Assembly (NCBI RefSeq): GCF_001625575.1
Contig: NZ_AUXV01000067.1
Location: 124,001-188,000, forward strand
Length of the DNA: 64,000 nt
DNA from: Pseudoalteromonas luteoviolacea S2607
Lineage (GTDB): Bacteria > Pseudomonadota > Gammaproteobacteria > Enterobacterales > Alteromonadaceae
Direction of reading: 5' to 3'
Below, one piece after another: positions 36,829 through 46,679 of the stretch. The notes under the pieces were generated by a model. That model saw nothing but the letters and a program-made list of their open reading frames with translations, had not been told where the DNA came from and searched no databases. Numbering within the stretch: position 1 is the stretch's first letter; every line of letters starts with the position of its first letter. Made by a program: the position numbers and the translations under genes.

Positions 36829-39537
36829 ATGATAACTAAAATTTTTACCAAAATTTTTGGTAGCCGTAACGACCGGATGATCAAAAATTTACGCAAGACG
36901 GTCGCTTTAGTTAATGCTTTAGAAGAGCAGTATAGCAAGCTATCTGATGAACAACTAAAAGCAAAAACAGCAGAGTTTAGACAAAGATTTGAGCAGGGAA
37001 CCAGCTTAGACGAATTACTTCCTGAAGCATTCGCTACTGTTCGTGAAGCATCAAAACGAGTCTTTGAAATGCGTCACTTTGACGTCCAAATGATAGGCGG
37101 CATGGTGCTGCATCAAGGACGCATTTCTGAGATGCGTACAGGTGAAGGTAAAACTCTGACAGCGACATTGCCTGCATATCTAAATGGATTAACAGGGAAA
37201 GGCGTACACGTCATTACGGTCAATGATTACCTTGCCAAACGAGATGCCGAAAATAACCGCCCCCTATTTGAATTCTTGGGTCTATCGGTAGGTTGTAATA
37301 TACCAGGAATGATGCCGGCTCAGAAAAAAGAAGCTTACGCGGCAGATATCACATACGGAACCAACAATGAGTTTGGTTTTGACTATCTGCGTGACAATAT
37401 GGCTTTCAGTATTGAAGAGCGTGTTCAGCGTCCATTACATTATGCAGTTGTGGATGAAGTGGATTCAATTCTTATAGATGAAGCTAGAACGCCACTTATT
37501 ATTTCAGGCCCAGCTGAAGATAGCTCTGAACTTTATACTCAAATAAACAAAATAGTACCTGAGTTAGTTCAGCAAGAAAAAGAAGATGAAGAGGGTGTAG
37601 AGGGCGATGGCGACTACACAATCGACGAAAAATCTAAGCAAGCGCATTTGACTGAACGCGGTCAGGTCAAAGTAGAAGAGTTGCTTATTAAGCACGGCCT
37701 GATAGAAGAAGATGACTCTTTATATTCAGCGGGCAATATTACTTTATTGAGCCATGTTTATGCAGCACTGAGAGCTCATAAGCTGTATCAAAAAGACGTT
37801 GATTACGTTGTCAAAGACAATGAAGTTATCATTGTTGATGAACACACTGGTCGTACAATGGAAGGCCGCCGTTGGTCTGAGGGCCTGCACCAAGCTGTTG
37901 AAGCAAAAGAAGGTGTACGCATTCAAAACGAGAACCAGACATTGGCCTCGATTACATTCCAAAACTACTTCCGATTGTATGACAAATTGTCAGGTATGAC
38001 TGGTACAGCTGACACTGAAGCGTTTGAGTTTCAATCTATCTATGGTCTAGATACCGTTGTTATACCAACTAACAAGCCGATGATCCGTGATGATCGTGCA
38101 GATTTAGTTTATCTGACGCAAGAAGAGAAGTTTGAAGCTATTTTGGCTGATATTCGAGACTGTCAAGAACGTGGTCAGCCTGTACTGGTTGGTACGATTT
38201 CAATTGAAAGCTCTGAATATCTGTCGCACTTCTTACGCAAAGAAAAAATTGAGCACAATGTGCTTAATGCCAAATTCCACGCTCAAGAGGCTGATATTAT
38301 CGCCGATGCTGGTCTACCAGGATATGTTACTATCGCGACTAACATGGCTGGACGTGGAACAGACATTATGTTGGGCGGTAACTGGCAAAACGACATTGCT
38401 AAGATAGAAAACCCAACTGAAGCGCAAATTGAAGACGCGAAAGCGAAGTGGAAAGAGCTACACGATAAGGTATTAGAAGCCGGTGGCCTGCACATAATCG
38501 GTACTGAACGACACGAGTCGCGTCGTATTGATAATCAGCTGCGTGGTCGTTCAGGCCGCCAGGGTGATGCTGGTTCAAGCCGCTTCTATTTGTCTATGGA
38601 TGACGCTCTAATGCGTATTTTTGCTGGTGAGCGCATGACAACAATGATGCGTAAACTCGGTATGCAACGTGGTGAAGCAATTGAACATCCATGGGTAAAC
38701 CGTGCAATTGAAAATGCGCAGCGTAAAGTAGAAGCGCGTAACTTCGATATTCGTAAACAGCTACTAGAGTACGATGATGTTGCCAATGACCAGCGTCGCG
38801 TTGTTTATGAGCAACGTAACGAACTATTGGAAGAAGGTGATATTTCAGAGACGGTTAATGCTATTCGCAGCGATGTTGTGAACGGAATTATCGACCGCTT
38901 TATTCCGCCACAAAGCTTAGCTGAAATGTGGGATATTCCAGGCCTAGAAGAGCGCTTAAAATCAGATTTACTGTTAGAGATGCCTATTGCAAAGTGGCTT
39001 GAGGAAGACAGCAAGCTTTATGAAGAGTCTCTTAGAGAACGCATTGTTGAAGAAGCTGAAGCTGCATATAAGCAAAAAGAAGAGCAGGTTGGTGCTGAGG
39101 TACTACGCCACTTCGAGAAAGCCGTTATGCTACAAAGTTTGGATCAACACTGGAAAGATCACTTAGCTGCAATGGATCATTTGCGTCAAGGTATTCACCT
39201 TCGTGGCTATGCTCAAAAGAACCCTAAACAGGAATATAAGCGAGAGTCTTTCGAACTATTTTCTAATATGCTTGAGACTCTAAAAGTTGACGTTGTTGGT
39301 GTACTTAGCAAAGTACAGGTTCGCGCAGAGGAAGATGTTGAGAAGGTAGAAGAGCAACATCGTCGTAGTGAGCAAGTTCCAAAGCAATACCAGCATGAAG
39401 AAGCTGAAAAGGTTGGCGGTGAAGCACCTCAAGGAGCTGCAGTAGCAGCACGTGCGGAACCTAAAGTCGGTCGAAATGAGCCGTGTCCATGTGGTTCTGG
39501 TAAAAAGTACAAGCAGTGTTGTGGCAAGCTTAGCTAA
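36829..39537 (+). CDS. secA: Preprotein translocase ATPase SecA
   Basis: Motor that drives unfolded preproteins through SecYEG. The 902-residue protein has Walker A MRTGEGKT (GEGKT at 105-109), Walker B-like VVDEVDSILIDEARTPL, helicase motifs TNMAGRGTDI and RQGDAGSSRFYLS, and a C-terminal linker ending in the zinc-binding tail NEPCPCGSGKKYKQCCGKLS that contacts SecB and ribosomes. Length is that of E. coli SecA. A hairpin terminator separates it from mutT. Confidence 0.98.
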   Translation: MITKIFTKIFGSRNDRMIKNLRKTVALVNALEEQYSKLSDEQLKAKTAEFRQRFEQGTSLDELLPEAFATVREASKRVFEMRHFDVQMIGGMVLHQGRISEMRTGEGKTLTATLPAYLNGLTGKGVHVITVNDYLAKRDAENNRPLFEFLGLSVGCNIPGMMPAQKKEAYAADITYGTNNEFGFDYLRDNMAFSIEERVQRPLHYAVVDEVDSILIDEARTPLIISGPAEDSSELYTQINKIVPELVQQEKEDEEGVEGDGDYTIDEKSKQAHLTERGQVKVEELLIKHGLIEEDDSLYSAGNITLLSHVYAALRAHKLYQKDVDYVVKDNEVIIVDEHTGRTMEGRRWSEGLHQAVEAKEGVRIQNENQTLASITFQNYFRLYDKLSGMTGTADTEAFEFQSIYGLDTVVIPTNKPMIRDDRADLVYLTQEEKFEAILADIRDCQERGQPVLVGTISIESSEYLSHFLRKEKIEHNVLNAKFHAQEADIIADAGLPGYVTIATNMAGRGTDIMLGGNWQNDIAKIENPTEAQIEDAKAKWKELHDKVLEAGGLHIIGTERHESRRIDNQLRGRSGRQGDAGSSRFYLSMDDALMRIFAGERMTTMMRKLGMQRGEAIEHPWVNRAIENAQRKVEARNFDIRKQLLEYDDVANDQRRVVYEQRNELLEEGDISETVNAIRSDVVNGIIDRFIPPQSLAEMWDIPGLEERLKSDLLLEMPIAKWLEEDSKLYEESLRERIVEEAEAAYKQKEEQVGAEVLRHFEKAVMLQSLDQHWKDHLAAMDHLRQGIHLRGYAQKNPKQEYKRESFELFSNMLETLKVDVVGVLSKVQVRAEEDVEKVEEQHRRSEQVPKQYQHEEAEKVGGEAPQGAAVAARAEPKVGRNEPCPCGSGKKYKQCCGKLS

Positions 39538-39559
39538 TTAGAAATATATAAGCATTACT

Positions 39560-39586
39560 AAAGCGGCCTTGTGTCGCTTTTTTTAT
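39560..39586 (+). terminator. Terminator after secA
   Basis: AAAGCG and CGCTTT form a short stem around a 9-base loop followed by a T-run; mutT starts 12 bases later, so some readthrough is likely. Confidence 0.7.
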
Positions 39587-39597
39587 GAGGATCAAAA

Positions 39598-39990
39598 ATG
39601 ACCAAAAAAGTCGTGAACGTGGCCGTTGGCGTTATCTACGAACAAGGCAAATATTTTGTGTGTAAACGCTCAGAAGAGCAACACCAAGGGGGGCTGTGGG
39701 AGTTCCCTGGCGGCAAAGTTGAGCCTCGGGAAAGTATTGAGCTTGCTTTGCAGCGTGAATTATCAGAAGAGATTGGCATTCAAGTGACGGACTCCAAGCA
39801 TTTGCTAACAATTGAGCATGATTACGGAGACAAACAGGTGTGTTTGCATGTCCATGTAGTTGATCAGTTTTCTGGAAGACCGAGTGGATTAGAAGGTCAA
39901 CCAAGTCAATGGGTGGACTATAACGAACTAAAAAACCTCGAGTTTCCAAAAGCAAATATTGCGATTATTGAGGCGCTATCGACATTTTAA
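39598..39990 (+). CDS. mutT: 8-oxo-dGTP pyrophosphohydrolase MutT
   Basis: Nudix hydrolase that cleans oxidised guanine nucleotides from the pool, preventing A:T to C:G transversions. The 130-residue product carries VAVGVIYEQGKYFVCKR, GGLWEFPGGKVEPRES and the Nudix box G-x5-E-x7-REL-SEE-x-GI. The position directly after secA matches E. coli, where mutT follows secA. A Nudix hydrolase of another specificity is possible but unlikely given length and context. Confidence 0.95.
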   Translation: MTKKVVNVAVGVIYEQGKYFVCKRSEEQHQGGLWEFPGGKVEPRESIELALQRELSEEIGIQVTDSKHLLTIEHDYGDKQVCLHVHVVDQFSGRPSGLEGQPSQWVDYNELKNLEFPKANIAIIEALSTF

Positions 39991-40078
39991 TAAGCCGTTA
40001 CAATTGTTTTCACTGCAAGTTGTAAAAACTTCAGTGAGCAGGGTATGATTTGTGTATATAAAGTATGGAGTCAATAAT

Positions 40079-42142
40079 ATGCGCAAATCATATGCTGCAT
40101 TTGGTATCGCTTTGGCGCTTGGTTTAGTTGGGTGCAGTGAGCAGCCAAAAACAGAAGCACCACAGGCCGTTACGCAACAACAATCCCTTAACTCTGGCAT
40201 TGAACTAGAAAACATCGATCATTCAATTCGCCCTCAAGACGACTTTTACTATCATGTAAATGGCAAGTGGTTTGAAAAAACAGAAATCCCAGCGGACAAA
40301 TCTAATTATGGCTCGTTTACCGAATTGTATGATGAGTCGCAAAAAGCGCTGCGTGTTATTTTGGAAAGTGCTGCAAATAATAGTAACGCTAGGCCAGACA
40401 GCGACGAATATAAGCTGGGTGCTTTCTACAAAAGTTATACTGACGAGTTGGCACGAGAAGAGCTTGGTGTTGCTGCGCTAAATGACTATTTGGAACCTAT
40501 TCGCGAATTAAAAGATAAATCACAGCTTCCTCAATTAATGGCAAAAGTGCTCATGCAAGGGGGCACAACGCCCATGGCGTGGTACGTGAATAATGATGCC
40601 AAAAACTCTAGTGTCAATGCACTTTATTTGTATCAAACTGGTCTAGGTCTACCGGATAGAGACTTTTACCTCAAAGATACTGAGAAATTCGTTAACGTTA
40701 GGGCTGAGTATCAAGCTTATATAACTAATCTATTGTTCGAATTTGGCTATGATGAGAAGCAAGCAGAAGAAGCAGCTAAAGGTATCATTGCATTAGAAAC
40801 ACAAATTGCTCAGGCTCAATGGAGTCGAGTAGACAGTCGAGACGCTTCCAAAACGTACAATAAACTCAATGTTAAAGAGTTTAATAAGCAACTCGCTGAT
40901 TTTGATATCGAAGCATATTTAAATACATTGGGAACCGATTTAGAAGAGATTATCGTCTCTCAACCTACATACTTTACCGCATTGTCTGAAGTGATTAAAC
41001 AAAGTAATGTAGATGTATGGCGTGATTATCTCACTTTTCATTTCGCCAGCAATTATGCTGAGCTGCTTGAGCGCAAACTTGTTGATTTACACTTTGGGTT
41101 TTATGGTAAAACCTTAAGAGGGGTAGAGGAGCAAGCTCCAACTTGGAAGCAAGCTGTCGATGCCAGTAACGATGTGTTAGGCGAATTACTTGGAAAAATC
41201 TACGTAAAAGAGTACTTCCCACCTGAAGCGAAAGCACGCATGACCAAGATGGTTGATAATCTGATTGCTGGATTTTCTCAATCAATCGATGAGCTAGTGT
41301 GGATGAGTCCTGAAACTAAGGTGGCTGCTAAAGAAAAACTAAATAAGTTTACGCCTAAAATAGGTTACCCCGATAAATGGCGCGATTACTCAAAATTGGA
41401 AATCAGTGCGGATGATTTAGTGGGTAATTTTGCGCGTTATAACGAGTGGGCATATAAAGATATGCTTAGTGAAGTCGGCAAGCCAGTAGATCGCTCTAAG
41501 TGGTATATGACCCCGCAAACAGTCAATGCTTATTACAACCCAGTTAATAATGAAATTGTATTCCCGGCCGCAATTCTACAACCGCCTTTCTTTAATTTAG
41601 AAGCTGATGACGCAGTAAATTACGGTGCAATTGGTGCTGTAATAGGGCATGAGTTAGGTCATGGCTTTGACGACCAAGGGGCTAAATATGATGGCGATGG
41701 CAACCTGCGAAATTGGTGGACACAAAGTGATCTTTCACAATTTGAAGCGAGGGGACAAAAGCTTATTCAACAATTTGACCAGTTTAAGCCTTTTGAAGAC
41801 GCCCATGTCAATGGTAAACTTACGTTAGGCGAAAATATTGGTGACTTGGGTGGGTTGACGGTTGCTCTAAAAGCATATCAATTATCATTAAATGGCCAAG
41901 ATGCGCCAGAAATTGACGGTTACACGGGCGAGCAGCGCTTTTTTATGGGGTGGGCTCAAATCTGGCGTAGAGAATATCGAGACGAAGAATTGAGAAATCG
42001 TCTAATGACAGACTCTCATTCTCCTAGCCAATATCGTGTAATTGGTATTTTGTCGAATATGCCACAGTTTCATGAAGCCTTTGATGTAAAAGAAGGCGAT
42101 GGCATGTACATCAAGCCAGAAGAGCGTGTGAAAATCTGGTAG
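40079..42142 (+). CDS. Lipoprotein M13-family metallopeptidase (PepO/neprilysin type)
   Basis: Zinc endopeptidase, probably periplasmic or surface, acting on small peptides. The 687-residue precursor has a signal with lipobox LVGC, then the M13 N-terminal domain starting with IRPQDDFYYHVNGKWFEK, and the catalytic domain with IGHELGHGFDDQG (zinc ligands His524 and His528, catalytic Glu525), ENIGDLGG (third ligand) and NPVNNEIVFPAAILQPP. The ATG at 40079 has GGAG 8 bases upstream; the frame is open from 40052. Monocistronic, with a strong terminator. Confidence 0.95.
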   Translation: MRKSYAAFGIALALGLVGCSEQPKTEAPQAVTQQQSLNSGIELENIDHSIRPQDDFYYHVNGKWFEKTEIPADKSNYGSFTELYDESQKALRVILESAANNSNARPDSDEYKLGAFYKSYTDELAREELGVAALNDYLEPIRELKDKSQLPQLMAKVLMQGGTTPMAWYVNNDAKNSSVNALYLYQTGLGLPDRDFYLKDTEKFVNVRAEYQAYITNLLFEFGYDEKQAEEAAKGIIALETQIAQAQWSRVDSRDASKTYNKLNVKEFNKQLADFDIEAYLNTLGTDLEEIIVSQPTYFTALSEVIKQSNVDVWRDYLTFHFASNYAELLERKLVDLHFGFYGKTLRGVEEQAPTWKQAVDASNDVLGELLGKIYVKEYFPPEAKARMTKMVDNLIAGFSQSIDELVWMSPETKVAAKEKLNKFTPKIGYPDKWRDYSKLEISADDLVGNFARYNEWAYKDMLSEVGKPVDRSKWYMTPQTVNAYYNPVNNEIVFPAAILQPPFFNLEADDAVNYGAIGAVIGHELGHGFDDQGAKYDGDGNLRNWWTQSDLSQFEARGQKLIQQFDQFKPFEDAHVNGKLTLGENIGDLGGLTVALKAYQLSLNGQDAPEIDGYTGEQRFFMGWAQIWRREYRDEELRNRLMTDSHSPSQYRVIGILSNMPQFHEAFDVKEGDGMYIKPEERVKIW

Positions 42143-42160
42143 TGTTGTAATCTCTTCAAT

Positions 42161-42200
42161 AAAAAAACCTGCTTTGGGCATTGCTTGAGCAGGTTTTTTT
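42161..42200 (+). terminator. Terminator after the M13 peptidase
   Basis: AAAAAAACCTGCT pairs with AGCAGGTTTTTTT around a 14-base loop. Confidence 0.93.
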
Positions 42201-42225
42201 GTGGAATAAACGGGCTTTATTAAAA

Positions 42226-42243
42226 TTTGATAGCGCTGTCATT
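42226..42243. promoter_or_regulatory. NagR-like operator upstream of the hexosaminidase gene
   Basis: The 18-mer TTTGATAGCGCTGTCATT is nearly identical in its right half (AGCGCTGTCATT) to the site at 45132 upstream of the permease. It resembles the LacI-family NagR site, approximately AATGACA-GCGC-TGTCATT, known from N-acetylglucosamine regulons of marine Alteromonadales. It lies about 180 bases before the gene. The perfect palindrome ACTGATCAGT at 42336-42345 is a second possible operator. Confidence 0.72.
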
Positions 42244-42421
42244 TTTTCTTCGATATGATGAAAAGCTAACAATAAGTTGGTTAGTACTATTCTCCGAAGC
42301 CCTTCAAAAGCCTGTTTGGTGTGTAAAATAATACCACTGATCAGTACAATTAAGTGTGTACAGCAGTACAAGCGAGCTTTTGCTAAAATGTGGTTTCAGG
42401 GCTTAGTCTATAGGAGCTGAT

Positions 42422-45028
42422 ATGAATTTTAGAAAAAACATGCTGACGCAAGTATTTGCAACAACGTTGATGGCCACATCGCTTGGAGCAAACGCGGCGC
42501 TTTCCCAATCACAGCTAGATGCCTTTGCACAAAATACGCAACTCACATTTTCGGTTGAAAACAACTTTCATGGTGGTGCTGGCAGCTTTATTGGCTCTCT
42601 GTCTCTCGAAAACCATTCAAATATCGCGCTTCCAAAAGGAAAAAGCGATTGGCAAATTTATATTCATTCGGTTCGGAAAATAAAAACAACTGAAGCCGTG
42701 GGGCTAAAAATAGAACATATTAATGGTGATTTGCATAGATTGGTCCCGACGGATGGTTTTCAGGGCCTTTCTCCAAGCAACTCAATTAAGGTCGAATTTG
42801 AAGCAGCCGCTTGGATAGCAGCTTATACAGACTTCATGCCACGTGCTTTTATCGTGGCTAGTGGCCAAACTCCTGCTATTTTTGCCAATACAAATACGGA
42901 AAATATGAAGAGTTTTGTTGCGCCATTTAGCCGTGAAAACCAACTAAAGCGTCATAATGAGCCGCTTGATTATTCTCCACTGGCAAATGCAACATGGCGC
43001 TATAAACACAATTTAAACTCTATCAAGGTAGATAAAGAGGCTGCTGTAAAACGCATTATTCCAAAGCCATATAGCGTTGATTTTAATCGAGGTGTTGCGG
43101 AGCTTACTAACAATTGGCAAATTCGTTTTGCCGGCAGACTAAAATCTGAAGTGGCTGTCTTCAAAGAAGATTTACAATCACACGGGCTATCGCTTGATGC
43201 GCAACCTGATCATATCGACGCTGGTAAAAGTCCGACAATCTATTTAAAAGTAGAATCGAACGGCTATAATCGGAGCGACTCTCTAAGCGCTTCAGGGAGT
43301 TATAAGCTCGAAGTGGATGATGATAAGATTGAAATCATCGGTGTAGACAATGCCGGTGTGTTTTATGGTATTCAAAGTTTATTGTCACTGTTTCCTGTCG
43401 AGCAAAGTGGCACGATTAAGATACCAAATGTCGAAATAGAAGATACACCGCGCTACGGTTGGCGAGGCATGCACTATGACAATGCACGTAACTATCATGG
43501 TAAAGATGCGTTGTTTAAGCTCGTTGAACAAATGGCACGTTACAAGTTGAATAAGTTTCACTGGCATTTTTCAGACGATGAAGGGTGGCGAGTAGAGATC
43601 CCTGACTTACCAGAGTTATCAGAAATTGGCGGCTACCGCTGCTTTGATCTACAAGAGCGTAACTGTTTATTGACTCAGCTTGGAACTGGGCCTTTCAAAT
43701 CAGGCTCTGGTAATGGTTATTTGTCGAGGGAAGATTTTGTTGAACTGTTGAAATTTGCGAAGGCACGACACATCGATATTATCCCTGAGATTGAAGGTCC
43801 AGGCCATGCTCGAGCTTCAATTAAAGCGATGGAAGCGCGCTACTACAGATTAAAAGAACAGGGTAAAGATACGGAAGCAAGTGCTTACTTGTTAAGTGAT
43901 CTTGACGATAAATCAGAATACTTAACGGTACAAAACTATACAGATAACTCAATCAATGTATGTATGGACTCGACATACGCATTCATTGAAAAAGTCACTT
44001 ATGAACTTCAAGGTATGTACCGTGAAGCCGGCACACGTCTAACTAACCTCCACTTTGGGGGTGATGAAGTGGGGGCTGGTTCTTGGGCCAAATCTCCGGC
44101 TTGTCAGGCGCTATTTAAAGATGCCAATAATGGTATAGCTGGACCCGCAGATCTTAAACCATACTTTACGCAACGAGTTGCAAAGATCTTTGCCAAGCGA
44201 GGCATCGCGCCAGGCGCTTGGGAAGATGGCCTAATGTATGACCGAGTAAACCCATTCAAACGTGATGAATTCCCTAATCAAGTATTCACGGCAAATGTTT
44301 GGGATAATATTTGGGAGTGGGGTGTAGCCGACAGAGCCCATCGATTAGCCAATGATGGTTATCAAGTGATACTGTCTCACGGCACTCATTTATATTTTGA
44401 CCACCCCTATGAGGCACACCCTGAAGAGCGCGGTTATTACTGGGCTGCACGCTACACAGACACTAAAAAAGCGTTTAGTTACATGCCTGATTATGTTTAT
44501 GCGAATGCTGACTTTACAAGAAACGGTGAGTCGATTGACAACCTAGAAGCCCTCGTCGGGCGTCCATTACCCGCCTTGGAAAGACCTGAAAATATTCTTG
44601 GAATGCAAGGGCAGGTATGGACGGAAACAATCCGTACTGAAGAGCAAGTAATGGCGATGATGTTTCCACGGGTGTTAACCGTCGCAGAACGTGCTTGGCA
44701 CAAGGCTAAGTGGGAGGCAGAAGTACGTGATGAAAAGGCCTTAGCAGCAGACTGGCAAGAGTTTTCAGCAACGTTGGCGTTAAAGGAGCTTACCCGTTTG
44801 ACCAAGTCAGGAGTGAACGTCAATTTACCTGTTCCTGGTGCTATCGTTGAAAACGGTATGCTTGTAGCAAACAGCGCTTTTGCATACTTAACGATTGAGG
44901 TTAGTTTCGACAATGGCGGTACTTGGCAGGAGTATACAGGTCCGATGTCAGTGACAAATGCTCAAGCTGTTCGACTAAGAACCACACTAGATGGTAAAAA
45001 ATATAGCCGCATCACTGGATTAGAGTGA
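42422..45028 (+). CDS. Exported GH20 beta-N-acetylhexosaminidase (chitobiase type)
   Basis: Hydrolyses terminal GlcNAc from chitobiose and chitin oligomers. The 868-residue precursor has a Sec signal (cleavage after GANA near 25), a CHB_HEX carbohydrate-binding domain (about 30-170), the GH20b domain (about 210-345, IIPKPYSVDFNRGVAEL), and the GH20 barrel (about 350-780) with GWRGMHYDNARNYHG, DIIPEIEGPGHARASI and HFGGDEVGAGSW (catalytic pair Asp548-Glu549). A small CHB_HEX_C beta domain ends it. No lipobox is seen, so it is periplasmic or secreted. With the next gene it forms a nag uptake module sharing an operator motif. Confidence 0.96.
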   Translation: MNFRKNMLTQVFATTLMATSLGANAALSQSQLDAFAQNTQLTFSVENNFHGGAGSFIGSLSLENHSNIALPKGKSDWQIYIHSVRKIKTTEAVGLKIEHINGDLHRLVPTDGFQGLSPSNSIKVEFEAAAWIAAYTDFMPRAFIVASGQTPAIFANTNTENMKSFVAPFSRENQLKRHNEPLDYSPLANATWRYKHNLNSIKVDKEAAVKRIIPKPYSVDFNRGVAELTNNWQIRFAGRLKSEVAVFKEDLQSHGLSLDAQPDHIDAGKSPTIYLKVESNGYNRSDSLSASGSYKLEVDDDKIEIIGVDNAGVFYGIQSLLSLFPVEQSGTIKIPNVEIEDTPRYGWRGMHYDNARNYHGKDALFKLVEQMARYKLNKFHWHFSDDEGWRVEIPDLPELSEIGGYRCFDLQERNCLLTQLGTGPFKSGSGNGYLSREDFVELLKFAKARHIDIIPEIEGPGHARASIKAMEARYYRLKEQGKDTEASAYLLSDLDDKSEYLTVQNYTDNSINVCMDSTYAFIEKVTYELQGMYREAGTRLTNLHFGGDEVGAGSWAKSPACQALFKDANNGIAGPADLKPYFTQRVAKIFAKRGIAPGAWEDGLMYDRVNPFKRDEFPNQVFTANVWDNIWEWGVADRAHRLANDGYQVILSHGTHLYFDHPYEAHPEERGYYWAARYTDTKKAFSYMPDYVYANADFTRNGESIDNLEALVGRPLPALERPENILGMQGQVWTETIRTEEQVMAMMFPRVLTVAERAWHKAKWEAEVRDEKALAADWQEFSATLALKELTRLTKSGVNVNLPVPGAIVENGMLVANSAFAYLTIEVSFDNGGTWQEYTGPMSVTNAQAVRLRTTLDGKKYSRITGLE

Positions 45029-45052
45029 ATATTTACAATTCTTTAAATGTTT

Positions 45053-45074
45053 AAGGGGCGCTTGCCCCTTTTTT
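45053..45074 (+). terminator. Terminator after the hexosaminidase gene
   Basis: AAGGGGC, loop GCTT, GCCCCTT, then T-run. Confidence 0.92.
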
Positions 45075-45131
45075 GAATACTATTTAGTATAATTTCTAAC
45101 TAGTAATAAAGTAGATTTTAACGTAAAGTTA

Positions 45132-45149
45132 AATGTCAGCGCTGTCATT
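45132..45149. promoter_or_regulatory. NagR-like operator upstream of the GlcNAc permease gene
   Basis: AATGTCAGCGCTGTCATT is a near-palindrome (16 of 18 positions symmetric) matching the expected NagR box. It is about 160 bases upstream of the gene and shares its core with the site at 42226. Confidence 0.8.
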
Positions 45150-45309
45150 TTTGTGCTGCGCGAAGCAAAGACAGTGCTTTGACCTTAGCTTACAGCTGAA
45201 AAACTGACCGAGTGAATCGGTAGAGAATAATAAAATTTTGAGAGCTGATGGCTTGCATAGCCATCTGCAAAAATTGTAATAAAATTTAATTGCAAACAAG
45301 AAGAGTATT

Positions 45310-46611
45310 ATGGAAGCAACAGTGGATATGAATGAAAAAGCGAAGCAGAGTGTCTGGTTGCCAATGACACTGGCTGGTTCTATGTTTTTTATATTGGGGT
45401 GTATCACCTGGCTGAATGGAGCTATTACACCTTTTTTACAGCAGATGCTTGAACTATCCCCATTACAAGCATCGTTTATTATTTCCTCATTTTACATTGC
45501 TGTGACAATTGCAGGCATTCCTTCTGCGATGGTAATAAAGCGTGTAGGTTATAAGAATGGTATGGCTGTAGGCTGTGTGATTATGGCGTTGTCTGCGTTG
45601 TTATATATTCCCGCAGCAAAAATGCAGGCAATTGAAATATTCTTACTTGCCCAGTTGCTGATTGGTGTAGGTCAAACAGTATTACAAACCGCTGTTAATC
45701 CATATGTTGTCAAAATGGGATCTGAAAAGTCGGCGGCGGTTCGTGTATGTATCATGGGTCTACTTAATAAATCGGCTGGCGTAATCGTACCAATTGTATT
45801 TGCCGCGGTTGTTGTAAGTGGTGTAGTACAAGGTGGAGAAAGCCTTTCTCAAGAACAAAAAGATGCGATGGCGAATAGCCTTATTGCACCTTACTTGGCG
45901 ATTGCAGGCTTAATATTCCTATTTGCATTGTTTGCGAAGTTTGCCCCATTACCTGATCTTGTTTTTGAAGAAGAAGGTAAAACCTCTAAGGGTGAGCTTA
46001 GAGAAGCGCTACAACACCCTCATTTAGTATTAGGCGTTGTTGGTATCGCACTATATGTTGCCGTTGAAGTGATAGCTGCCGATACTATCGGCTCTTACGC
46101 ATTGCATTTGGGTATTGCTGATTACTCAATCATGACCTCTTATACGATGGCCTGTATGCTTTTGGGTTACGCAATTGGTATTATATTAATTCCTCGTTTT
46201 ATGTCGCAACAGAGCGCACTGGTGATGTCTGGGATCGCAGGTATTATTACTGTACTGGCTGTTGTTATGGGTGATAACGCTTCTTTTGCAATTTCTAACG
46301 TATTGCTGGTTCCTTTTGGTGGACCTCAGCTACCAGATCCGCTATTGTGTATCGCACTATTAGGCTTTGCCAACGCAATGGTATGGCCAGCAATTTGGCC
46401 ACTGGCATTAGATGGGCTTGGTCGCCTAACTGGGACTGCGTCAGGTCTTTTAATTATGGGTATTGCCGGTGGTGCGCTTGGACCGCTATTAATAGGGCTA
46501 GGAAATGTGGCAGGATTAGGCGCACAGGGCGCATATAGCCTCATGATCCCAAGTTATATATTTATTCTCTTCTACGCTTTGAAAGGTCATAAAATGAGAA
46601 GCTGGAAGTAA
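45310..46611 (+). CDS. nagP: N-acetylglucosamine MFS permease, NagP type
   Basis: Inner-membrane sugar:cation symporter of the FucP-like MFS branch; in Shewanella and relatives the orthologue imports GlcNAc. The 433-residue protein has about twelve transmembrane helices, starting PMTLAGSMFFILGCITWLNG, with the branch signature LNGAITPFLQQ and QTAVNPYVVKMGSEKSAA. Start at 45310 has AAGAG 5 bases upstream; an internal ATG at 45328 is possible. The shared operator with the hexosaminidase gene supports GlcNAc rather than fucose or glucose as substrate. No nagK, nagA or nagB is in the window. Confidence 0.87.
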   Translation: MEATVDMNEKAKQSVWLPMTLAGSMFFILGCITWLNGAITPFLQQMLELSPLQASFIISSFYIAVTIAGIPSAMVIKRVGYKNGMAVGCVIMALSALLYIPAAKMQAIEIFLLAQLLIGVGQTVLQTAVNPYVVKMGSEKSAAVRVCIMGLLNKSAGVIVPIVFAAVVVSGVVQGGESLSQEQKDAMANSLIAPYLAIAGLIFLFALFAKFAPLPDLVFEEEGKTSKGELREALQHPHLVLGVVGIALYVAVEVIAADTIGSYALHLGIADYSIMTSYTMACMLLGYAIGIILIPRFMSQQSALVMSGIAGIITVLAVVMGDNASFAISNVLLVPFGGPQLPDPLLCIALLGFANAMVWPAIWPLALDGLGRLTGTASGLLIMGIAGGALGPLLIGLGNVAGLGAQGAYSLMIPSYIFILFYALKGHKMRSWK

Positions 46612-46651
46612 CCAAGAATTTCTATTTCAAAGTAGAAATAATCCCGTGTGT

Positions 46652-46679
46652 AATGCCACCTTTAAGGTGGCATTTTTTT
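46652..46679 (+). terminator. Terminator after nagP
   Basis: AATGCCACC, loop TTTAA, GGTGGCATT, then T-run. Confidence 0.94.
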
